Origin: Lacisediminimonas sp.
GTDB lineage: Bacteria; Pseudomonadota; Gammaproteobacteria; Burkholderiales; Burkholderiaceae_D
Direction: 5' to 3'
NCBI RefSeq assembly: GCF_030645335.1
Contig: NZ_JAUSNH010000121.1
Span: 1-53,489, forward strand
Length of the DNA: 53,489 bases
Below, in pieces: positions 48,301-53,489 of the stretch. Position 1 is the stretch's first letter. Each line of letters opens with the position of its first letter. The position numbers and the translations under genes were made by a program. Below the pieces are notes generated by a model. It did not search any database. It worked only from the letters and a program-made list of their open reading frames with translations, and had not been told where the DNA came from.

Positions 48301-49968
48301 TTACCCGTGCAGCGGCTTGTACCGTATCCGCTTCGGCTTGGCGCCTTCTTCGCCAAGCCGTTTTCTCTTGTCGGCTTCGTATTCCTGGTAATTGCCGTCA
48401 AAGAAAGTGACTTGCGAGTTGCCTTCGAACGCCAGGATGTGGGTCGCAATGCGGTCGAGGAACCAGCGATCGTGCGAGATCACGAGCACGCTGCCGGCGA
48501 ACTCCAGCAAGGCATCTTCCAGCGCGCGCAGGGTTTCCACGTCGAGGTCATTTGACGGCTCATCCAGCAGCAAGACATTGCCGCCCATCAGCAGCGTTTT
48601 GGCGAGGTGCAGCCGGCCACGTTCGCCGCCCGACAGATTGCCGACCAATTTTTGCTGGTCACCGCCCTTGAAGTTGAAGCGACCAAGGTAAGCCCGTGAC
48701 GACATTTCGAAACGGCCCACGGTCAGCATGTCGGAACCACCCGAGACATCGTCGAACACGGTCTTGCCGTCGGTGAGCGAATCGCGCGATTGGTCCACCA
48801 GCGACAGTCGCACGGTGGAGCCTATTGTGATCTCGCCGCTGTCCGGCTGCTCCTTCCCGGCCAGCATGCGGAACAGGGTCGACTTGCCGGCGCCATTGGG
48901 GCCAATGATGCCGACGATGGCGCCGGGCGGTACCTTGAACGACAGATCGTCGATCAGCAAACGATCGCCGTAGCTCTTGCTGACGTTCTTGAATTCGATC
49001 ACTTCATTGCCCAGACGCTCAGCGACCGGGATGAAGATCTCCTGGGTTTCATTGCGCTTTTGGTATTCGTGTTCGGACAATTCATTGAAGCGCGCCAGGC
49101 GCGCCTTGCTTTTGGCCTGCCGACCTTTCGGGTTCTGCCGTACCCATTCCAATTCTTTTTTCAAGGCTTTCTGGCGCGCTGACTCGCTGGATTCCTCCAG
49201 CTTCAGGCGGTCTTGTTTTTGATCGAGCCAGGAACTGTAGTTCCCCTTCCACGGAATGCCATGCCCGCGGTCCAGCTCAAGTATCCACTCGGCGGCGTTG
49301 TCGAGGAAGTAGCGATCATGGGTAATGGCCACCACGGTGCCGGGGAAGCGCAGCAGGAATTGTTCCAGCCAATCGACCGATTCCGCGTCCAGGTGGTTGG
49401 TCGGTTCGTCCAGCAACAGCATGTCGGGGCGCGACAGCAGCAACTGGCACAGCGCCACGCGCCGTTTCTCGCCACCCGACAGTACGCCGATTTTGGCCTC
49501 CCACGGAGGCAGGCGCAGCGCGTCGGCGGCCATTTCCAGTTCCAGGTCGAGGTTGCCGCCGGATGCGGTCGACAAGATCGCTTCCAGCCGTGCCTGTTCA
49601 GTTGCCAGCGCGTCGAAATCAGCGTCCGGCTCGGCATACGCCGCGTACACCGCATCAAGCTTGCCCTTGGCCTCGAATACTTCGCCCAGTCCGCTTTCCA
49701 CGGCCTGGCGCACGGTCTGTTCGGGATCGAGTTGCGGCTCTTGGGGCAGGTAGCCGATCTGCAAGCCCGGCATCGGCGTGGCTTCGCCTTCGATGTCCTT
49801 GTCGATGCCGGCCATGATTTTAAGCAGGGTCGACTTGCCGGAGCCGTTCAGGCCGAGCACGCCGATTTTCGCGCCGGGAAAGAAAGACAGCGAGATGTCT
49901 TTCAGGATCTGGCGCTTGGGCGGAACGGTCTTGCCGACCCGGTTCATGGTGTAGACGTAATTTGCCAT
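48301..49968 (-). CDS. ettA: ABC-F protein, energy-dependent translational throttle EttA
   Basis: Two ABC domains (GLNGSGKSTLLKIMAG, LSGGEKRRVALC; GPNGAGKSTLFRMLAG, LSGGERGRLHLA); MANYVYTMNRVGKTVPPKRQILKDISLSFFPGAKIGVLG. Confidence 0.94.
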   Translation of the reverse strand: MANYVYTMNRVGKTVPPKRQILKDISLSFFPGAKIGVLGLNGSGKSTLLKIMAGIDKDIEGEATPMPGLQIGYLPQEPQLDPEQTVRQAVESGLGEVFEAKGKLDAVYAAYAEPDADFDALATEQARLEAILSTASGGNLDLELEMAADALRLPPWEAKIGVLSGGEKRRVALCQLLLSRPDMLLLDEPTNHLDAESVDWLEQFLLRFPGTVVAITHDRYFLDNAAEWILELDRGHGIPWKGNYSSWLDQKQDRLKLEESSESARQKALKKELEWVRQNPKGRQAKSKARLARFNELSEHEYQKRNETQEIFIPVAERLGNEVIEFKNVSKSYGDRLLIDDLSFKVPPGAIVGIIGPNGAGKSTLFRMLAGKEQPDSGEITIGSTVRLSLVDQSRDSLTDGKTVFDDVSGGSDMLTVGRFEMSSRAYLGRFNFKGGDQQKLVGNLSGGERGRLHLAKTLLMGGNVLLLDEPSNDLDVETLRALEDALLEFAGSVLVISHDRWFLDRIATHILAFEGNSQVTFFDGNYQEYEADKRKRLGEEGAKPKRIRYKPLHG

Positions 49969-50064
49969 GTGGTAAATCCGATGAAGAATGGAGGACAGGC
50001 GGGAAGGATAACTGATGCCGAAGGCTGTCGGTTGTACTGCCGGCCGGGGAATGTCCTTGCGCCC

Positions 50065-50092
50065 AAAAAAACGGGCTGCACATCGCAGCCCG
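50065..50092 (-). terminator. Rho-independent terminator after the comEA-like gene
   Basis: Minus strand CGGGCTGC-GATGT-GCAGCCCG followed by T7. Confidence 0.9.
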
Positions 50093-50123
50093 CCTGGTAC
50101 GCATCCCGACTGTTTACGGAAGG

Positions 50124-50513
50124 CTATTTCTTTTTGTCGGCGGCCGGAGCTGCCTTCTTGTCAGCGGCGGCGGAAGCGCCCTGCTTGGCAATCACGCTGT
50201 CCTTGATGCCGTCATAGACCTTCTGACCCAGGATCTTTTTGGAGACTAGTTCATCCTTGCGCGCGTAGGGCCGACCGGCAACGATTGCCTTGGCTCGCAC
50301 CTCGCCAATTTGCGGCAGGGTAGCCAACTCTTTTTCCGAGGCCGTGTTCAAATCCATCGGTGCGCTTGCCTTGGCTTTTGCGGCCGGCGCCGCAGCGGCA
50401 GCAGCAGGCTTGTCAGCGCTGACTGCTTTCGCATCTTCCTTTGCGGCAAACGCACCAGTATTTAGAAATGTCAGGCTGGCTATCAGTAGCAAAGTCTTGA
50501 TTAAGCGGTTCAT
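50124..50513 (-). CDS. ComEA-like helix-hairpin-helix protein with signal peptide
   Basis: MDLNTASEKELATLPQIGEVRAKAIVAGRPYARKDELVSKKIL; Ala/Lys-rich flanks. Confidence 0.87.
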   Translation of the reverse strand: MNRLIKTLLLIASLTFLNTGAFAAKEDAKAVSADKPAAAAAAPAAKAKASAPMDLNTASEKELATLPQIGEVRAKAIVAGRPYARKDELVSKKILGQKVYDGIKDSVIAKQGASAAADKKAAPAADKKK

Positions 50514-50611
50514 GCCGGTCTCCTAATGGTTATTGATCGAAAGTTCGATTAACGCTCGACAAATGAATTGTAGAGCAAGTATTCGGCATGTTGTTCGTTT
50601 GATTGGTTCCC

Positions 50612-50654
50612 AAAAAAAAGCCAGCGCGCGGGGGATGATCCCGGTGCTGGCTTT
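50612..50654 (-). terminator. Rho-independent terminator after ahpF
   Basis: Minus strand AAGCCAGC...GCTGGCTT followed by a T run. Confidence 0.88.
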
Positions 50655-50751
50655 GCAGGTCCGTATGAGGTCAATCTTATTGCTGGCCCTGCCGCTCTCT
50701 TTGCTACCGGAATCGAGAGTCTGGAATCAAGTCAGGGGAAAGGTGAACCCA

Positions 50752-52353
50752 TCAAGCGGCGACGGCTTCTACTTTCGGCGTGTGTTCCTGTTCCTCGGGC
50801 GCGGAGGAACGGATCAGGTAATCAAACGCCGCCAGCGCAGCGCGCGAACCCTCACCCATTGCGATCACGATCTGCTTGTACGGCGTGGTGGTGGCGTCAC
50901 CTGCCGCAAACACGCCGGCAACCGAGGTTCGCCCGTGCGAGTCGACTTCAATCTCTCCGCGCGGCGACAGGTCGACCACGCCCTTGAGGAAATCGGTGTT
51001 CGGCAACAAGCCGATCTGCACGAAAATGCCTTCGAGTTCGACGCTGCGTGGCTCGCCGGTCTGGCGGTCGGTGTAGGCGATTGCCTTTACCCGGCTGCCG
51101 TCGCCGATCACTTCCGTGGTTTGCGCCTGGGTGATGACGCGCACGTTGGGAAGACTCAGCAGCTTGCGCTGCAGTACGGCGTCGGCGCGCAATTGGGCGT
51201 CGAACTCCAGCAGCGTGACGTGGCTGACAATGCCGGCCAGGTCGATTGCCGCCTCGACGCCGGAATTGCCGCCGCCGATGACTGCCACCCGCTTGCCCTT
51301 GAACAGCGGACCGTCGCAATGCGGGCAGTAAGTCACGCCCTTGTTGCGGTATTCCTGCTCGCCGGGCACGTTCAGGTTGCGCCAGCGCGCGCCGGTTGCC
51401 AGCACGACAGATTTCGCTTTCAGGCTGGCGCCGCTTTCCAGCTTTACCTCGATCAATTTGCCGGCAGTGAGGCTGATCGCGCGTTGGGCATTCATTACAT
51501 CGACGTCATATGTTTTGACGTGTTGTTCCAGTGCGGCGACCAGCCTGGGTCCTTCGGTTTCCTTGACCGAAATAAAGTTTTCGATCGACATGGTGTCCAG
51601 CACCTGACCGCCAAAGCGCTCGGCAACGATGCCCGTGTTGATCCCCTTGCGGGCGGCGTAAATCCCGGCCGCTGCACCAGCGGGTCCGCCGCCGATGATC
51701 AGCATGTCGAATACCCCCTTTTGCGACAGCCTGGCGGCGTCGCGCGCGCCGGCGCCGGTGTCGAGCCTGGCGACAATTTCTTCCAGGCTCATGCGGCCCT
51801 GGCCGAATACTTCACCGTTGAGCAATACGGTCGGTACCGCCATGATCTGGCGCTGGTTCACTTCGTCCTGGAACAAGGCACCGTCGATCATGACGTGCTG
51901 GATGTTCGGATTGATGACGGCCATCAGGTTGAGTGCCTGCACCACATCGGGACAGTTCTGGCACGACAGCGAAATGAAGGTTTCAAACCGCAAGGGGCCG
52001 GGCAGCGAGCGAATTTGCTCGATCACCGCTGCATCGACCTTGGGCGGGTGGCCGCCGACCTGCAGCAACGCCAATACCAGCGAGGTGAATTCATGGCCCA
52101 TCGGAATGCCGGCGAAGCGAATGCGCGCCCCGGCCTGCTGGCCGCGGCCGGCAATGGCAAACGACGGTGTGCGTTGACCATCGTCAGCGCTCTCGACCAG
52201 GGCGATCTTGTCTGACAGCCCGGCGATGTCGTTGAGCAGGGAGCGCATCTCGGCCGCCGCTGCGCTGTCGTCGAGCGCGGCGATGATGTCGATCGGCTGG
52301 GTCAGCTTTTCGAGATAGGCTTTGAGTTGGTTTTTCAGGTTGGTGTCGAGCAT
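50752..52353 (-). CDS. ahpF: alkyl hydroperoxide reductase subunit F
   Basis: [60 protein letters not shown]. Confidence 0.95.
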   Translation of the reverse strand: MLDTNLKNQLKAYLEKLTQPIDIIAALDDSAAAAEMRSLLNDIAGLSDKIALVESADDGQRTPSFAIAGRGQQAGARIRFAGIPMGHEFTSLVLALLQVGGHPPKVDAAVIEQIRSLPGPLRFETFISLSCQNCPDVVQALNLMAVINPNIQHVMIDGALFQDEVNQRQIMAVPTVLLNGEVFGQGRMSLEEIVARLDTGAGARDAARLSQKGVFDMLIIGGGPAGAAAGIYAARKGINTGIVAERFGGQVLDTMSIENFISVKETEGPRLVAALEQHVKTYDVDVMNAQRAISLTAGKLIEVKLESGASLKAKSVVLATGARWRNLNVPGEQEYRNKGVTYCPHCDGPLFKGKRVAVIGGGNSGVEAAIDLAGIVSHVTLLEFDAQLRADAVLQRKLLSLPNVRVITQAQTTEVIGDGSRVKAIAYTDRQTGEPRSVELEGIFVQIGLLPNTDFLKGVVDLSPRGEIEVDSHGRTSVAGVFAAGDATTTPYKQIVIAMGEGSRAALAAFDYLIRSSAPEEQEHTPKVEAVAA

Positions 52354-52444
52354 GGCTGTTCCGATATGAAGGTTGCGGGTGGTATGGCCGCGCGCTGCCC
52401 GCTGGCAGCTCGTGGCCGCCAGCCAGGCATTGTTTGTCGGGCAT

Positions 52445-52468
52445 TGCGCCGCCCGTGCTGGCGGCGCA
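52445..52468 (-). other. ahpC-ahpF intergenic hairpin
   Basis: TGCGCCGCC-6 nt-GGCGGCGCA, 9-bp perfect stem, 8 nt after the ahpC stop, no U tract. Confidence 0.6.
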
Positions 52469-52476
52469 GGGCGTAC

Positions 52477-53040
52477 TCAGATCTTTCCGACCAGATCCAG
52501 TGATGGCGCCAGGGTTTGTGCGCCCGGTGTCCACTTGGCCGGACACACTTCGCCCGGATGACTGGCCACGTACTGGGCCGCCTGCACCTTGCGCAGCAAT
52601 TCCTTGGCGTCACGACCAATGCCGTTGTCATGGATTTCGCACAGTTTGATCTGACCTTCCGGATTGATCACGAAGGTGCCGCGCAGCGCCAGGCCTTCCT
52701 CTTCGATCATGACGCCGAAGTTGCGGGTGAGGGTGCCGGTCGGGTCGCCGATCAGCGCGTAGTCGACCTTCTTGATGGCATCCGACGTGTCGTGCCAGGC
52801 CTTGTGCGCGAAGTGCGTGTCGGTGGAGATGCCGTAGACCTCGACGCCCATGTCCTTGAATGCGGGGTAGTGCTCGGCCAGGTCTTCGAGCTCGGTCGGG
52901 CAGACGAAGGTGAAGTCGGCCGGGTAGAACATGAAGATGGCCCACTTGCCCTTCAGCGACTGCTCGGTGACTTCGATGAACTTGCCGTTCTTGTAGGCCT
53001 GCGCCTTGAAGGGCTGGACTTGGGTATTGATGAGCGACAT
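52477..53040 (-). CDS. ahpC: alkyl hydroperoxide reductase subunit C (peroxiredoxin)
   Basis: [31 protein letters not shown]. Confidence 0.96.
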   Translation of the reverse strand: MSLINTQVQPFKAQAYKNGKFIEVTEQSLKGKWAIFMFYPADFTFVCPTELEDLAEHYPAFKDMGVEVYGISTDTHFAHKAWHDTSDAIKKVDYALIGDPTGTLTRNFGVMIEEEGLALRGTFVINPEGQIKLCEIHDNGIGRDAKELLRKVQAAQYVASHPGEVCPAKWTPGAQTLAPSLDLVGKI

Positions 53041-53225
53041 GAAAACTCCTTGAGGTTGAGAGAAACAGCGGAATGCAGCGACAACGGACGTCAGTATTGC
53101 TGCGCTGCGTCATTGCGTGGGTTGATTGGAATAATGTCTGCGATGCAGAAAAGCTATTGATCACGTCGAGCGACGCACCGCCCACGGGCCGCCGGTGGGC
53201 GCGCCGTCGGCGCGACGGGCCGGGA

Positions 53226-53489
53226 TCAGCGGCCGTTGCGGCCGTGCAGCAGGGCCTCGATCTGCGCGTCCTTCTCCTGCCACAGCTGTGACAGCCAGCG
53301 CTGGAAGGTGTCGCGGAAGGCGGCGTCTTCGGCGTAGTCGCCGGTGCAGAAGGCCGGCGGGATGGGCAGCGCCCGCACGCGCACGATGACGCGGGGCGTA
53401 TCGCCGCACAGGAACTGCCAGAAGCTGGGCGCGCCGGCCGGGTAGACGATGGTGACGTCGATGAGCGAATGGAATTTGTCGCCCATCGC
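53226..53489 (-). CDS. C-terminal part of a lysophospholipid acyltransferase-like protein, truncated at the window edge
   Basis: MGDKFHSLIDVTIVYPAGAPSFWQFLCGDTPRVIVRVRALPIP; ORF runs to the edge. Confidence 0.6.
   Translation of the reverse strand, partial: AMGDKFHSLIDVTIVYPAGAPSFWQFLCGDTPRVIVRVRALPIPPAFCTGDYAEDAAFRDTFQRWLSQLWQEKDAQIEALLHGRNGR

Noticed and set aside
53041-53225. OxyR operator upstream of ahpC
   Set aside because: AT-richer stretches with CTAT and ATTG words exist but I could not assemble a convincing four-half-site motif by eye.

Overview
This 53.5 kb GC-rich window looks like a betaproteobacterial (Oxalobacteraceae/Burkholderiales-like, inferred from gene content) chromosome. 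No rRNA, tRNA, CRISPR array, IS element or prophage was recognised by reading. Left to right it contains: (1) a tightly overlapping minus-strand catabolic operon: Bug-type binding protein, three-subunit molybdenum hydroxylase plus CoxG-like protein, FAD monooxygenase, isochorismatase-fold amidohydrolase and formamidase-like hydrolase, with a divergent IclR regulator and nearby tctBA; (2) acyl-CoA ligase, argS, a SPOR protein, dsbA and an MBL protein; (3) a long plus-strand leucine/isovalerate (liu) locus with bioA-bioF-bioD-bioB inserted between the enoyl-CoA hydratase gene and the biotin-dependent carboxylase alpha subunit; (4) DUF1289, PH-like, MBL, nitronate monooxygenase and small orphan genes; (5) a trehalose locus whose OtsA-like enzyme carries an N-terminal two-TM sensor-like region; (6) a K+ channel with a zinc ribbon and, divergent from it, an orphan ~698-aa leucine-rich-repeat protein with a bipartite NLS-like motif and an acidic tandem repeat, which resembles a host-directed effector and is the best candidate for something undescribed; (7) ettA, a ComEA-like protein, ahpF, ahpC and an edge-truncated acyltransferase. 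All family names come from motif recognition in the supplied translations; no searches were run.
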